This document shows, in pieces, positions 29,550 through 38,613 of a stretch of DNA of 62,975 nucleotides. Numbering within the stretch: position 1 is the stretch's first letter; the number at the start of each line of letters is the position of its first letter. The notes beneath the pieces are model-generated. The model had not been told where the DNA came from. It ran no database searches and saw only the letters and a list, made by a program, of their open reading frames with translations. Both the position numbers and the translations under genes were made by a program. The stretch is from Dickeya undicola (GTDB taxonomy: Bacteria > Pseudomonadota > Gammaproteobacteria > Enterobacterales > Enterobacteriaceae), in assembly GCF_000784735.1 (NCBI RefSeq), contig NZ_JSYG01000031.1, positions 1 through 62,975 on the forward strand, given 5' to 3'.

Positions 29550-29798
29550 TCAGCTACGCACTCTACGATAAATCCATAGCACGACAATGGCACCGATTAC
29601 CGCCACCGCAAAGCTGCCGATATTAAAACCATCGACTTTGCCAAAACCAAAGAACGTGCTGATCCAGCCACCGACCACCGCACCGACCACCCCCAGCAAC
29701 ACGGTCATGATAAAACCACCGCCATCCCTGCCCGGCATAATCCACTTTGCCAGGATACCGGCAATCAGACCGAAAATAATCCATGAAATGATTCCCAT
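29550..29798 (-). CDS. yeaQ: GlsB/YeaQ/YmgE family stress-response membrane protein
   Basis: Small inner-membrane protein, 82 residues, with three hydrophobic segments (about 2-22, 28-50 and 58-76) and the family block GRDGGGFIMTVLLGVVGAVVGG. The family is stress-associated and often RpoS-dependent; the molecular role is unknown. It is convergent with the ABC operon. The symbol reflects family and likeness to E. coli YeaQ; paralogues exist, so it is tentative. Confidence 0.85.
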   Translation of the reverse strand: MGIISWIIFGLIAGILAKWIMPGRDGGGFIMTVLLGVVGAVVGGWISTFFGFGKVDGFNIGSFAVAVIGAIVVLWIYRRVRS

Positions 29799-30044
29799 TG
29801 TGTCCTCTCTGTCAGTCGCGCATTAGGCGGTGTTCCGCAATCGATGTGTAACAGCAGTGATTAGCTATGCCAATAAAAGCGTAGCACAAGATGCATCGCT
29901 TACTTTGCCGTGTGCCGTGGTCATGCCCCGTATCTGGCGGTCATGGCCCGATACCGAACACGGCAAAATAGACAATGTCATGAAGGAGTGACAAGAAATT
30001 GACAACCACGCCAGGCAGAAGAATAACGACGTTTTTTGACGGGA
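29799..30044. other. Intergenic region without a gene
   Basis: Between the yeaQ-type gene and the terminator of the cupin-like gene I see no credible reading frame. A short inverted motif occurs around 29916-29964 (CGTATCTGGCGGTCATGGCCCG region), without a clear identity. Confidence 0.4.
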
Positions 30045-30079
30045 AATAAAAAAGCGCCCGAACAGTCATTCAGAGCGCA
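30045..30079 (-). terminator. Terminator of the cupin-like gene
   Basis: On the minus strand stem GCGCTCTGAA/TTCGGGCGC (one bulge) with loop TGACTG, followed by six T. Confidence 0.8.
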
Positions 30080-30143
30080 TCCAATACCTGTATCCACATG
30101 AATACGGTAACTATGCTATCCGCCTGCGGCAGACCAGAAACGA

Positions 30144-30587
30144 TTATTTGTCGGCGACAAAATAATCAGTACTATCGGTCATCGGAATATAAACCCTGAC
30201 CCATTCGTCACCGTCTATCAGTTCCCAACTGTGCCCTTCGCCATTGGTATCCTCAGCCAGCAGAACCGTTCCCGGTGACAGAATAAACGTAGAACCATCA
30301 CTCACTTTGAATTTCAGCTTACCTTTCAGTGTAATGACATATTGTTTTCTCGGCGCGGGGTGCGTGTTTTTTTCCCACTCCTCAACCGAGTTATTAATCC
30401 AGAAGTTCTGTGAGGGTATTTTATCCAATACAGGAATAGTTCCCTTCTGATACGCTGAATGATTATCCGGCGTGGTGATAAGTTTAATTGCCGGGATGCG
30501 TGAAGGATTCGCTGACGTTTCTGCAATACCTTTCAGCGGCATCAGCGATGCGATTGTCATCAATAAAAATAGTTTAAATTTACTCAT
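30144..30587 (-). CDS. Exported cupin-like protein of unknown function
   Basis: I do not recognise a named family. The 147-residue product starts with a signal peptide (KFKLFLLMTIASLMPLKGIA). The mature part resembles a single-domain cupin: RKQYVITLKGKLKFKVSDG, then TFILSPGTVLLAEDTNGEGHSW and a final RVYIPM strand. His in EGHSW could be a metal ligand, but the usual HxH...E cluster of metal cupins is incomplete. It is a single gene with its own terminator, in an AT-rich part of the window. Confidence 0.7.
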   Translation of the reverse strand: MSKFKLFLLMTIASLMPLKGIAETSANPSRIPAIKLITTPDNHSAYQKGTIPVLDKIPSQNFWINNSVEEWEKNTHPAPRKQYVITLKGKLKFKVSDGSTFILSPGTVLLAEDTNGEGHSWELIDGDEWVRVYIPMTDSTDYFVADK

Positions 30588-31006
30588 TGCCTCTTTGACT
30601 CCCTATTTAATGTAACGTTATTGATGATCAACAATCATCTCCCTGAAATTCTTAGCGTGAATTATACAAAGATAATCAACCAGGTAAACAAACACGCATT
30701 CTTAATATAATTATCTATTCAATAGGTAATAACGATGAAGATATCGCGTATTCTCACTTTGTACGGACAGGAAACCAGGACATCACTGCCGGTAACTGCG
30801 TTCCCCAGATAACGCCGCGTGCGTTTGTTTTTAGTCGGCAAGCCACCGACTCATGGATAACATCAATGCGGGTCTGGCTGACTCGACTTCATCAAACCCC
30901 GCCGCTATGATCGCACGTTAAGGCTTGCGGCTCGTCGTCTGTTCATGACGCGCCTCGTTTTGCCCGCCGGGCATCTCCCTCCGGGGGCTTTACATGGAAT
31001 ATCACA
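30588..31006. other. Divergent promoter region of the cupin-like gene and yebY
   Basis: About 420 bp without a gene. The half nearest the cupin-like gene is very AT-rich (around 30600-30740), as for an H-NS-bound promoter. A GC-rich inverted motif GCCCGCCGGGC occurs close to yebY at about 30961-30971. No operator was identified. Confidence 0.5.
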
Positions 31007-31345
31007 ATGAAAAAAGTAGTGCTGTCTCTGATTGTCTCTGTACTGTCTGTTCAGGCATTGGCCGCGCCGCAGTTGGCTAACCTGAGCAAGCTGGAATATG
31101 GTTCCCGCTGGGCGTTCAATCGTGAAGAAGTTCAGTTGATCTGCCGCCCCGGTGACGCGATGTACGTGATCAATCCCAGTACACTGGTGCAATATCCGCT
31201 CAATGACGTGGCGCGTGAACAGGTCAAGACGGGCAAGGTCGCCGCTCGCCCGCTGGAAACCATTCTTCTGGAAGACCCACAGAATCCGGGACAAAAGATG
31301 AGTTTGCAGCCCTTTATCGATCGGGCCAAAACCCTCTGCCAGTAG
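31007..31345 (+). CDS. yebY: Exported YebY family protein (DUF2511)
   Basis: Periplasmic protein of 112 residues with a signal peptide ending ALA-AP. The block [33 protein letters not shown] matches E. coli YebY very closely. In E. coli yebY is the last gene of the copper-linked operon yobA-yebZ-yebY. Here it is separated from copCD by about 2.8 kb and has the opposite orientation, but sdsR still lies directly downstream on the same strand. Two cysteines (Cys46 and the C-terminal one) could form a disulfide. Confidence 0.9.
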   Translation: MKKVVLSLIVSVLSVQALAAPQLANLSKLEYGSRWAFNREEVQLICRPGDAMYVINPSTLVQYPLNDVAREQVKTGKVAARPLETILLEDPQNPGQKMSLQPFIDRAKTLCQ

Positions 31346-31489
31346 CGCCATAGCACTTCTGAAGAGAGTGTGGATCGCGAATATACGGGTTTGCGCTAGT
31401 TGTCACAAAGTGTACAGATTGTTTCAGAATTGGCCGTCAAAAATCGGGCCAGACTGGAAAACGAAAGTGAGTCGTCTACGCTTAAAGTG

Positions 31490-31594
31490 CGGGCTGTGAT
31501 GCAGCCTGCAACAAATGCCAACTTTTAGCGCACGGCTCTCTCCCAAGAGCCATTTCCCTAGACCGGGCACAGGAATCGTGTTCGGTCTTTTTTT
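31490..31594 (+). ncRNA. sdsR: SdsR (RyeB) small RNA
   Basis: The 3' two thirds are nearly identical to E. coli/Salmonella SdsR as I recall it: ATGCCAACTTTTAGCGCACG, then the hairpin GGCTCTCTCCCAAGAGCC, the single-stranded ATTTCCCTAGACCG, and a terminator stem ending CGGTCTTTTTTT. Length about 105 nt, as expected. The start is set by the likely RpoS-type -10 element CTACGCTTAA at 31476-31485. SdsR is an abundant Hfq-binding, RpoS-dependent RNA that represses ompD and mutS, among others. As in E. coli it is downstream of yebY. An antisense RyeA/SraC could exist but was not traced. Confidence 0.9.
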
Positions 31595-31675
31595 ATGGCA
31601 TGACAATATACCCGCGCACCATATCGGGGGAATTTATTAAGTCCACATTAAAGGCTGAGCGCGGATAAATTTGCT

Positions 31676-31946
31676 TATCCCCAAAATAATTCGAGTTGCA
31701 GGACAACACGCTCGCGTGTTGAACAACGCAACGCGTTGGCCCTTTAGGGCAAGGCTCAGAATGAGCCTTGTAACGCGGCGACGCAGCGAATCCCCAGGAG
31801 CTTACACAAGTAAGTGACTAGGGTGAGCGACAACGCTGCCGGGAGCAGCGTTGAACGCGGTTTACCGCGGCCCCGAAGGGGCGAGGCCCAGGGATGGGCC
31901 GAGTAATAAAGCCAATGCATCTGTAACTTGAAGTATGACGGGTATA
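31676..31946. repeat. Long modular ERIC-like element, about 270 bp
   Basis: Ends CCAAAATAATTCGAGTTGCA and, on the other side, TAACTTGAAGTATGACGGGTATA-type are imperfect inverted repeats. The ERIC core GAATCCCCAGGAGCTTACAC followed by AAGTAAGTGACTAGGGTGAG is in the middle. Around it is a row of short palindromes, for example AACACGCTCGCGTGTT, GCCCTTTAGGGC, AAGGCTCAGAATGAGCCTT, CAACGCTGCCGG with its return arm, and CCCCGAAGGGG. It is about twice the length of standard ERIC. Confidence 0.75.
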
Positions 31947-32230
31947 GCTCGGCATTATAATAAATGAGTCATTATGATATTAACCGTCCGGTAATCACCG
32001 AGCAGGTATGTTAAAAACCCACTGATTGCTCAGTGGGTCGTTTCCCTGGCGTTCAAATTAGCGTTTAACAGTAATATCATGTCATTATGAACGGTTATTT
32101 TATAGACGTTTTTACAGATCAATTTATTGGAATTGATCGCTATCGCCGATCGGTTTAACCCGCAGTGCCGTACAAATTGGCTGCATTCAGCGCTGTTCCT
32201 GCCATCGGTATTCAGGGCTGTTCTCTCTAT

Positions 32231-32920
32231 TTACCGAACCGGAAACGGGTCGATGGAATACCTGGCGGAAAAGTCGCTGATGGACAGACAGGTGACAACG
32301 CCGGTCGAGTTATCCCCCACAAATACCCGTTGGACCGACCGACTCCTGACCGCTTTATAGATCAGGGTCGGCACCGATACACCGTTGCCGATTCTCTTGC
32401 TGCCGAATATGGCTCCCGTTACCACCCATACTTCGCCATCCTGTAATGCCAGTTTACGCACCGATGCTTCGATTTTACGCCAGGATACGCGGTTCAGTTT
32501 TGGTAACTGCGGCGTCATATTCGACATGGAAAAAGACTCATGCTGCGCCAGAGAATTTGGCATATCCCCCGCTGGGGTCATATGCCCCTGATCGTATCCT
32601 GAATATTCGTAATCTTCCGTTGCTGATCGCATAGCCTGAGGTATTAATGGCTCAACATGAAATGAATCGCGCCGGGAAATATCGCCCGCCGCCTTGACTC
32701 GCTCAGCGGTTAAACGCTGTGCAGAAATGAACGGTGCTTTATTCGCATAGCTATAAAGCACGGCAAACTCAGTGAAACAAATCTCTTCGTCATAATAAAT
32801 ATTGGGGGCTTCATCATTAATAAATTTACCAGGACATAATGACTGACCTGCCAGTGCGGGTATATATACCATCATCAGTATTAAAGACAATATATAACGT
32901 ACCGGTTGCTTTAATGCCAT
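32231..32920 (-). CDS. Exported NUC-family DNA/RNA non-specific endonuclease
   Basis: Secreted or periplasmic non-specific nuclease of 229 residues with a signal peptide ending PALAG. The Serratia-nuclease active site is recognisable: His113 in YDQGHMTPAGDM, Asn143 and Glu151, with spacing of 30 and 8 residues that equals His89-Asn119-Glu127 of Serratia nuclease. The usual DRGH motif is DQGH here, so the Arg is replaced by Gln. Cysteines near residues 29 and 48 may form a disulfide. It is a lone gene between an ERIC element and ftnA; it may act in nutrient scavenging or competition. Confidence 0.85.
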   Translation of the reverse strand: MALKQPVRYILSLILMMVYIPALAGQSLCPGKFINDEAPNIYYDEEICFTEFAVLYSYANKAPFISAQRLTAERVKAAGDISRRDSFHVEPLIPQAMRSATEDYEYSGYDQGHMTPAGDMPNSLAQHESFSMSNMTPQLPKLNRVSWRKIEASVRKLALQDGEVWVVTGAIFGSKRIGNGVSVPTLIYKAVRSRSVQRVFVGDNSTGVVTCLSISDFSARYSIDPFPVR

Positions 32921-33300
32921 CAGCTCACTCTCTTACGGAAATACGGTGAATGCCATTCATCCTGTTGAGTATCTGCGCATCGTGCTACTGCTAACCGATA
33001 GCGGCACAGACAGGCTTTTCCAGGAAACACCGCTATTATTACGTCGGCCGCCGCAATAATCGTGTCCATCCGGTACGTTCCGCGTTCACCAAACAACAAT
33101 ATCCATCCAATAGCGCATCAGCATGGGGGGATATCGCGCCAAAAATATTATTTCCAGATACAGAGAACATGCTCATACCCGGAGAGAAAGCCGCGCTTAA
33201 GCACAGAGTCATCATACCTGACTGCAAAATAAGAATTGGCGTATTATTAGACGTGACGTTTAAAACAAGAAGAGAATATAACTGAGGGAAATACAATCAA
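32921..33300. other. Nuclease-ftnA intergenic region
   Basis: No supported gene. An 85-codon reading frame on the minus strand (33039-33296) has no ribosome binding site or recognisable motif. The region is moderately AT-rich. Confidence 0.4.
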
Positions 33301-33329
33301 TCGGGTGGCCGAAAAATTCGGCCACCCGA
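33301..33329 (-). terminator. ftnA terminator
   Basis: Perfect 13-base stem TCGGGTGGCCGAA/TTCGGCCACCCGA with a three-base loop just past the ftnA stop. Confidence 0.8.
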
Positions 33330-33335
33330 CTATTA

Positions 33336-33845
33336 TCAGGCTGAAGGCGTAACGGATGTCGCCATTTTCTTCAGATCCTGATCAATAAAGAACAGACCGC
33401 CTTCCTGAGCATTCACCATGCCCATCTTGTCGAGGATAGACTTGAACAGTTTTTCTTCTTCATGCTGTTCCGCTACGTACCATTGCAGGAAGTTGAAGGT
33501 GGAGTAATCCTGCAATGTCATGGCTGCATGAGCCAGTTCATTGATTTTGCTGGTGATCAATTGTTCATGTTCATAGGTCAGTTTGAACACATCCTGCAGC
33601 GAGTTGAAGTCAACCGGCGGCGCAGCGATGGCACCCAGCACAGGCAGGCTGCCGGTATCGTCCAGATAATCGAACAAACGTTGCATGTGTTCCATTTCTT
33701 CACGGGAATGCGATTTCAGGAAAGTCGATGCGCCTTCAAACCCTTTGTCGCCACACCAGGCGCTCATCTGCAGGTATAAATTGGCGGAGTAGAATTCGAG
33801 ATTAAGCTGCTCATTGAGCTTTTGAATCATTTCTTTTTTTAACAT
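33336..33845 (-). CDS. ftnA: Non-haem ferritin FtnA
   Basis: Iron-storage protein that forms a 24-subunit shell. The 169 residues include the ferroxidase ligands in the motifs [17 protein letters not shown] and SREEMEHMQ, and later [13 protein letters not shown]. Glu and His spacing matches prokaryotic ferritins; no haem-binding Met of bacterioferritin type is needed. In E. coli Fur activates ftnA through a cluster of operator copies that displace H-NS, and a comparable cluster is present upstream here. Confidence 0.93.
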   Translation of the reverse strand: MLKKEMIQKLNEQLNLEFYSANLYLQMSAWCGDKGFEGASTFLKSHSREEMEHMQRLFDYLDDTGSLPVLGAIAAPPVDFNSLQDVFKLTYEHEQLITSKINELAHAAMTLQDYSTFNFLQWYVAEQHEEEKLFKSILDKMGMVNAQEGGLFFIDQDLKKMATSVTPSA

Positions 33846-33956
33846 GACTATTCCTTATTTTACTGGCAGGTGACTGATGAATTGCATTATGCCTGCAAAT
33901 AATGAAATTTAAAACATTTCATTAACCAATAAGCGAATAATTACGTTGTAAATTCA

Positions 33957-34041
33957 AAACATTATCATTTATCCATGATAATGCTTTTCATTATGGGAAA
34001 AACGCTCACAAATATGATTTGATAATTATTTTCATTATCAA
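33957..34041. promoter_or_regulatory. Cluster of Fur-box-like sites upstream of ftnA
   Basis: GATAATTATTTTCATTATC (34021-34039) and GATAATGCTTTTCATTATG (33977-33995) each resemble the 19-bp Fur box GATAATGATAATCATTATC closely. A third palindrome, ATTATCATTTATCCATGATAAT-like, spans 33961-33982 and overlaps the second. The tandem arrangement 110-200 bp before the start fits the Fur/H-NS antirepression model known from E. coli. Confidence 0.7.
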
Positions 34042-34120
34042 GTCTGGTTATCAGGAGATTGGTATCGATATTCTCCTTTATTGTGAAATATGGCATGGCA
34101 TATTTCCTACGCTGCACGAT

Positions 34121-34999
34121 TTAGGTTGGCGATAACGTAGCAAAAAAACTGACCAATGCGATGACCAGAGTGGATAACACCAGCTCCACGGTGGTGAGTC
34201 GCAGAAAATAACCATACGCGACGGTATTTTCCTGCCGAAAACGCGGCACCACCCAATACCGATTGAATAACGCCAGTAACACCATTACGGCTACCAGCAG
34301 AATTTTCACGGCCAGCAACGCGCCATACAGCCCGGCGGCCGATAAGGGCCAGCCGAGAATCAACCTGGTATTCACCAACCCGGTCAGGATCGCCGATGCA
34401 ACCGCCAGATGACCATAACGGGAAAAACGCATCATCGTCAGGATAGCGTCCGCGCGTGTCTGCGACAGCCGCGCATCCTGCAACACAAACAGCAGTGGAA
34501 GCAGCCCTCCAACCCAAAACGTCACAGACAGCAAATGCACAATCTGACTGATGCCATGCAATATACCCGGCCATCCATCCAGCATCGCCGCGTGCCCCAC
34601 CCACCCCATGCCGCATAATTGCAGTATGCCAAGCACCAGCACGTTCACTTGTCGGCTGCGGCTATGCCAGAAAAACACCACACCGGTCACTAGTGCTAAC
34701 GCAGGCTGCCACAGCCATATTTCCCCGAAGCGGGTGCCCAATACGGCGCGCCAAATGTCGGCATTGACAGTATTACGCCAGTCGCCACTCATCAGACCGG
34801 TTTGCACCGTCAGTATGGCTATGGCGGTCAATAACGCAGCCGCGCAACTGATCGCCATCAAGCCCTGCAACCGTAACGCCAGCCAACCCCGATACGTGCG
34901 AGGAGCCAGCAATGTGCAGTAACAGGCCGAGCTGACCAGCAGCATGAGACTGGCGAAATGCCCGAAGCGTACTACCGCGTAAAGCCACTCCAGCATCAT
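34121..34999 (-). CDS. copD: CopD-type copper-resistance membrane protein
   Basis: Inner-membrane protein of the CopD/PcoD family, 292 residues with about eight transmembrane helices, thought to pass copper from CopC across the membrane. Histidines near the membrane faces (RFGHFASL, VGHAAMLDG, SQIVHLLSVTFWVGGLLPL) match family positions. It is the counterpart of E. coli YebZ. It starts four bases after copC, so they form an operon. Confidence 0.88.
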   Translation of the reverse strand: MMLEWLYAVVRFGHFASLMLLVSSACYCTLLAPRTYRGWLALRLQGLMAISCAAALLTAIAILTVQTGLMSGDWRNTVNADIWRAVLGTRFGEIWLWQPALALVTGVVFFWHSRSRQVNVLVLGILQLCGMGWVGHAAMLDGWPGILHGISQIVHLLSVTFWVGGLLPLLFVLQDARLSQTRADAILTMMRFSRYGHLAVASAILTGLVNTRLILGWPLSAAGLYGALLAVKILLVAVMVLLALFNRYWVVPRFRQENTVAYGYFLRLTTVELVLSTLVIALVSFFATLSPT

Positions 35000-35002
35000 C
35001 GA

Positions 35003-35383
35003 TTACTTGACGCCAAAACGATAGCTACCTTCCGTTTTGTGACCATCAACCGATAACACATGCCAGTGAACCTGATAACTGCCACTCGTCAGCGCCTTCT
35101 CAAGCGGCACCACCAGAACATTACGATGGCCACTTTCTACTGTCGCTTTCCCCACAGGCACGGTCTGCCCTGCCAACGTCAATTCAACACCGCTGAACGC
35201 CGGTTCGATATCTTCAGAAAAAAGCAGTGTCAGAGAAGAAGGCACTTTTTGCAGCGGGGTATCGTTATCCGCTACCGGTGTCTGGCTTTTGAGGTGTGCA
35301 TGTGCCAGTGCCGAGTGTGAAATAACCAGACTGCCCATCAATACCACTGCTTTCAGGGCCGGAAAAATTTTACGATTCAACAT
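35003..35383 (-). CDS. copC: CopC-type periplasmic copper-binding protein
   Basis: Periplasmic beta-barrel copper chaperone, 126 residues (E. coli YobA). The signal peptide ends ALA-HAHL; the mature N-terminal His and the C-terminal VDGHKTEG supply a type 2 Cu(II) site (His1, Asp and His near the C terminus). Met-rich Cu(I) ligands are absent. The order copC-copD followed by a divergent holE is the same as in E. coli. yebY, which follows in E. coli, is displaced here. Confidence 0.9.
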   Translation of the reverse strand: MLNRKIFPALKAVVLMGSLVISHSALAHAHLKSQTPVADNDTPLQKVPSSLTLLFSEDIEPAFSGVELTLAGQTVPVGKATVESGHRNVLVVPLEKALTSGSYQVHWHVLSVDGHKTEGSYRFGVK

Positions 35384-35542
35384 GATTTCATCCTTTATGG
35401 TGATCCCTTTTATTCAGGAAACCCAACATCAGCGGCAAGGATACGAGTCCCTTATCGCCTTGTCGAGGTACAGCACGGTAACAGAATTTGCCAATTTCAC
35501 ACTTCTGCATTAATTTTGTGGCGCAACACAGAGGAGGCAATT

Positions 35543-35773
35543 ATGGGATACAATCTGGCCGAACTTCCTTATGAAGAAATGGAAAAGGTCAATGTGGATC
35601 TGGCAGCATCCGGCGTAGCATTCCGTGAACGCTACAACATGCCGGTGATCCTGGATGAAATTGAACAGCAACAACCCGCGCACCTGCGCACCTATTTCCG
35701 GGAAAGGGTCAGCTACTATCGGGAGATGTCTCACCAGTTCTCCACCCTGCCTTACGACCCAAACAGTAAATAA
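35543..35773 (+). CDS. holE: DNA polymerase III theta subunit
   Basis: Small non-essential subunit of the polymerase III core that binds and stabilises the epsilon proofreading subunit. The 76 residues ([20 protein letters not shown]...) are the same length as E. coli HolE. ATG at 35543 has AGGAGG seven bases upstream; nine extra upstream codons are rejected. It is divergent from copC, as in E. coli. Confidence 0.94.
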   Translation: MGYNLAELPYEEMEKVNVDLAASGVAFRERYNMPVILDEIEQQQPAHLRTYFRERVSYYREMSHQFSTLPYDPNSK

Positions 35774-35795
35774 TGCCCCACCCCTGGGGATACGG

Positions 35796-35832
35796 AACAA
35801 GCGCTATCGATACAGCCCGGTAGCGCTTGTTT
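35796..35832 (+). terminator. holE terminator
   Basis: Eleven-base stem AACAAGCGCTA/TAGCGCTTGTT with a 14-base loop. Confidence 0.75.
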
Positions 35833-35980
35833 ACCGCCTGATTCCCGTTTCATACCATCTCGCCTGAGCCGAACACCCAGCACAACGCGCCATCAAAAAA
35901 ATACTTTTTCCCCTTGCATCTCTGCGCAAACAGGAGGTTAATAAACAGGCAAACCAACCTTTTACCAAGCGAGGCACAAC

Positions 35981-36097
35981 ATGAGTAAAGGAATGGACAG
36001 CAAGAAAAATGCCAAGAAAAAACCGCTGAAAACCGCCGCGCAAAAACGGGCGGAAAAGCGGGCTAAACGGGCTCAACCGCAGCCTGAAACCAACTGA
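35981..36097 (+). CDS. Small basic protein of 38 residues
   Basis: I know no function for it. The product, which begins MSKGMDSKKNAKKKPLKT, has about 13 Lys/Arg and a Pro/Gln/Glu tail. A GAGG ribosome binding site lies seven bases before the ATG, spacing is ideal, and the reading frame is compositionally coherent, which is why I accept it. It lies between holE and ptrB (convergent), where E. coli has yobB and exoX. Related short Lys-rich proteins may exist in neighbouring species. Confidence 0.6.
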   Translation: MSKGMDSKKNAKKKPLKTAAQKRAEKRAKRAQPQPETN

Positions 36098-36278
36098 GTT
36101 GCCGCCGTTCTTCCGAACAACTGAATGACATCATCGCTAAGGCAACATCTCTGCGATCACCCTCTGCCTCCTGACACCCGGTGATCGCAGTTTCAAACAC
36201 TCCCCCGTCGAGCCTTTATTTCCTCAAGCCCACTACCTTGAGAATATCAGGAGACATTAGCTGCCCAACGTACAGGCG

Positions 36279-38330
36279 TTACTTCGGTGTTAATGGTCGC
36301 TCCAGCACCATTAACAGGAAGGTGAACTCCTGTGCGATATCTTCGAATTGAGCCAAACGGCCGGATTTTCCGCCATGCCCAGACCCCATGTCGGTATGCA
36401 ACAGTAATAAGTGGTCATCCGTTTTCAGTTCACGCAATTTCGCAACCCATTTGGCCGGTTCCCAGTACTGAACCTGCGAATCATGCAAACCGGTAGTCAC
36501 CAACAGGTGCGGATACGCCTGCGCCGAAACATTATCATAAGGGCTGTATTGCTTGATGTACTGGTAATCCGGTGCGTTGTTTGGGTTGCCCCACTCGTCA
36601 TATTCACCGGTGGTGAGTGGGATGGATTCATCCAGCATAGTGGTAAGCACGTCGACAAACGGCACCTGTGCCACCACGCCACTGAACAACGACGGTGCCA
36701 GATTGATCACCGCCCCCATCAGTAACCCACCCGCACTGCCCCCCATCGCAAATATTTTCGCTGGATCGCCGTAACCACGCGCCAGCAACGCCTGCGTGAC
36801 ATCAATGAAATCCGTGAAGGTATTCATTTTATTGAACAGACGCCCCTGGTCGTGCCATTGCTGTCCCAGCTCGCCACCGCCGCGAATATGCGCCAGCGCA
36901 TACACAAAGCCGCGATCCAACAAGCTAAGACGACTGCTGCTGAATTCCGGATCCATACTGCTGCTATAAGCGCCGTAGCCATAGACTAACAGCGGGCTTT
37001 GCCCCAGTTCGCAGTCTTTGTGATACACCAGTGACACTGGCACCAATTCGCCATCGCGGGCCGTCACCCACAACCGTTCGCTCCGGTAGTTTCCGGCATC
37101 AAAGTTCTTCACCTCAGACTGCTTGAGCACCACCTGAAGGCCGGTCGCCATATCCAGCTCATAAATGGTCATCGGTGTGGTCATCGAGGAATAGCCGTAA
37201 CGCAATTGCGTGCTTTCCGGCGTCGGGTTATAGCTCAGCCAGGTCACATAGGCCGGGTCGTTAAAGGCAATCTGACGAGATGCTTGCGTCTGCCAATGAA
37301 TGTAGCGAATGTGCGTCAGCCCGCGCTCGCGCTCTTCGACCACGTACCAGTCGTCAAACAGCGAAAATCCTTCCAGTACTCGCTCAGGACGCGGGGCAAT
37401 CAAGGCATCCCATGCCGACTCGTTGGCGTCGTGGGCGCGGTAGAAACCAAAGGTCTTGCCGTCTTTGTTGGAGCGGACATAAAACGCGTCGCGGAAATGA
37501 TCGACCACATACTCGTGATCCGGCCGCCGCGGCACAAAAACACGTGGCGTTGCCTGCGGGTCGGTAGCGTCCAGCAACAAAATTTCCGTGCTGGTGGTGC
37601 TGTCGAGGTAAATCAGGATATAGCGCTCGGACGTGGTTTTATCCAGGCTGAGGTAGAACGCGTCGTCCGTTTCTTCGTACACCAGTTCGTCCTGCTGCGG
37701 ATCTTCGCCCAAGCGGTGCCGATAAACCTGGTAAGGCAGCAAGGTCTGCGGATTTTTACGCACATAATAGAGAGTACGAGAGTCTGCTGCCCACTCGCTA
37801 CCCGCCGAAACATTTTCCAGCCGATCCGCCAGCCACTCGCCGGTGTCGAGGTCGCGAAACGTCACCACATACTGCCGACGGGACAGCAAATCTTCCGCCA
37901 CGCTCATCAACCGGTTGTCAGGGCTGACACCCAGCGCGCCCAGACTATAGAACTCGCTGCCCGCCGCCCGCTGATTGCCATCCAGCAAGACCTGCCAGGA
38001 GTCGTCTCCTGTCTCCTGCTCCCGTTGACGCTGATAGATAGCGTAATCCTTGCCGGGTTCATAGCGGCTCTGGTAACGATAACCACGCTTCACGTAAGGC
38101 ACGGAGACGTCTTCACCGGGGATTCGCGCGACCATTTCCTCATACAACGTCTGACGCAGCGCAGCATGGGGTGACATGACCTGCTCGCAATAGCGATTTT
38201 CTTCCTGCAGCCAGGTCAGTACATCCGGGTTATTGCGTTCATCATCTCGCAGCCAGTAGTAATTATCGATGCGGGTATCGCCATGCATCGACATCACATG
38301 CGGGCGTTTTTCGGCTTGCGGCGCTTTCAT
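36279..38330 (-). CDS. ptrB: Oligopeptidase B
   Basis: Cytoplasmic serine peptidase of the prolyl oligopeptidase family that cuts oligopeptides after Arg or Lys. An N-terminal seven-bladed propeller is followed by the catalytic domain with the nucleophile in [11 protein letters not shown], the Asp in [11 protein letters not shown] and the His in GSGHGGKSG. The 683 residues are near the E. coli length. ATG at 38330 ([12 protein letters not shown]) follows AGGAG; longer upstream in-frame readings are not conserved. Confidence 0.95.
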   Translation of the reverse strand: MKAPQAEKRPHVMSMHGDTRIDNYYWLRDDERNNPDVLTWLQEENRYCEQVMSPHAALRQTLYEEMVARIPGEDVSVPYVKRGYRYQSRYEPGKDYAIYQRQREQETGDDSWQVLLDGNQRAAGSEFYSLGALGVSPDNRLMSVAEDLLSRRQYVVTFRDLDTGEWLADRLENVSAGSEWAADSRTLYYVRKNPQTLLPYQVYRHRLGEDPQQDELVYEETDDAFYLSLDKTTSERYILIYLDSTTSTEILLLDATDPQATPRVFVPRRPDHEYVVDHFRDAFYVRSNKDGKTFGFYRAHDANESAWDALIAPRPERVLEGFSLFDDWYVVEERERGLTHIRYIHWQTQASRQIAFNDPAYVTWLSYNPTPESTQLRYGYSSMTTPMTIYELDMATGLQVVLKQSEVKNFDAGNYRSERLWVTARDGELVPVSLVYHKDCELGQSPLLVYGYGAYSSSMDPEFSSSRLSLLDRGFVYALAHIRGGGELGQQWHDQGRLFNKMNTFTDFIDVTQALLARGYGDPAKIFAMGGSAGGLLMGAVINLAPSLFSGVVAQVPFVDVLTTMLDESIPLTTGEYDEWGNPNNAPDYQYIKQYSPYDNVSAQAYPHLLVTTGLHDSQVQYWEPAKWVAKLRELKTDDHLLLLHTDMGSGHGGKSGRLAQFEDIAQEFTFLLMVLERPLTPK

Positions 38331-38515
38331 CCACGTCACTCCTTTCCATTCATTAATCAGGCTCTGCCTTACACCCCGCCCTGCGCTAGCAAGCCAGCGG
38401 TGGCGAGACGGCAAATGCACAAAGCCTGTCATGAATCATCGGGGGAATCCAGCTTGTGCCGAGATCTGCATGAGTTTTCACGCGCTTTTGCGTACCGGCA
38501 CGCGAGTAATGCCAA

Positions 38516-38531
38516 ACGCAAACGTTTTCGT
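38516..38531 (+). promoter_or_regulatory. PurR operator upstream of purT
   Basis: ACGCAAACGTTTTCGT differs by one base from the PurR consensus ACGCAAACGTTTGCGT. It sits in the spacer of a likely promoter (TGCCAA at 38510-38515, TATACT at 38533-38538), so PurR should block RNA polymerase when purines are abundant. Confidence 0.9.
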
Positions 38532-38613
38532 TTATACTGCGGCTACGCTCGGGCTCGTGTCTGCCCGGTTTTTACTGCAAGCTCTTTTTTACAACACCAT
38601 CAGGTATCAGGTT

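Noticed and set aside
33039-33296. 85-codon minus-strand frame between the nuclease and ftnA
   Set aside because: No ribosome binding site, no motif, and atypical composition.
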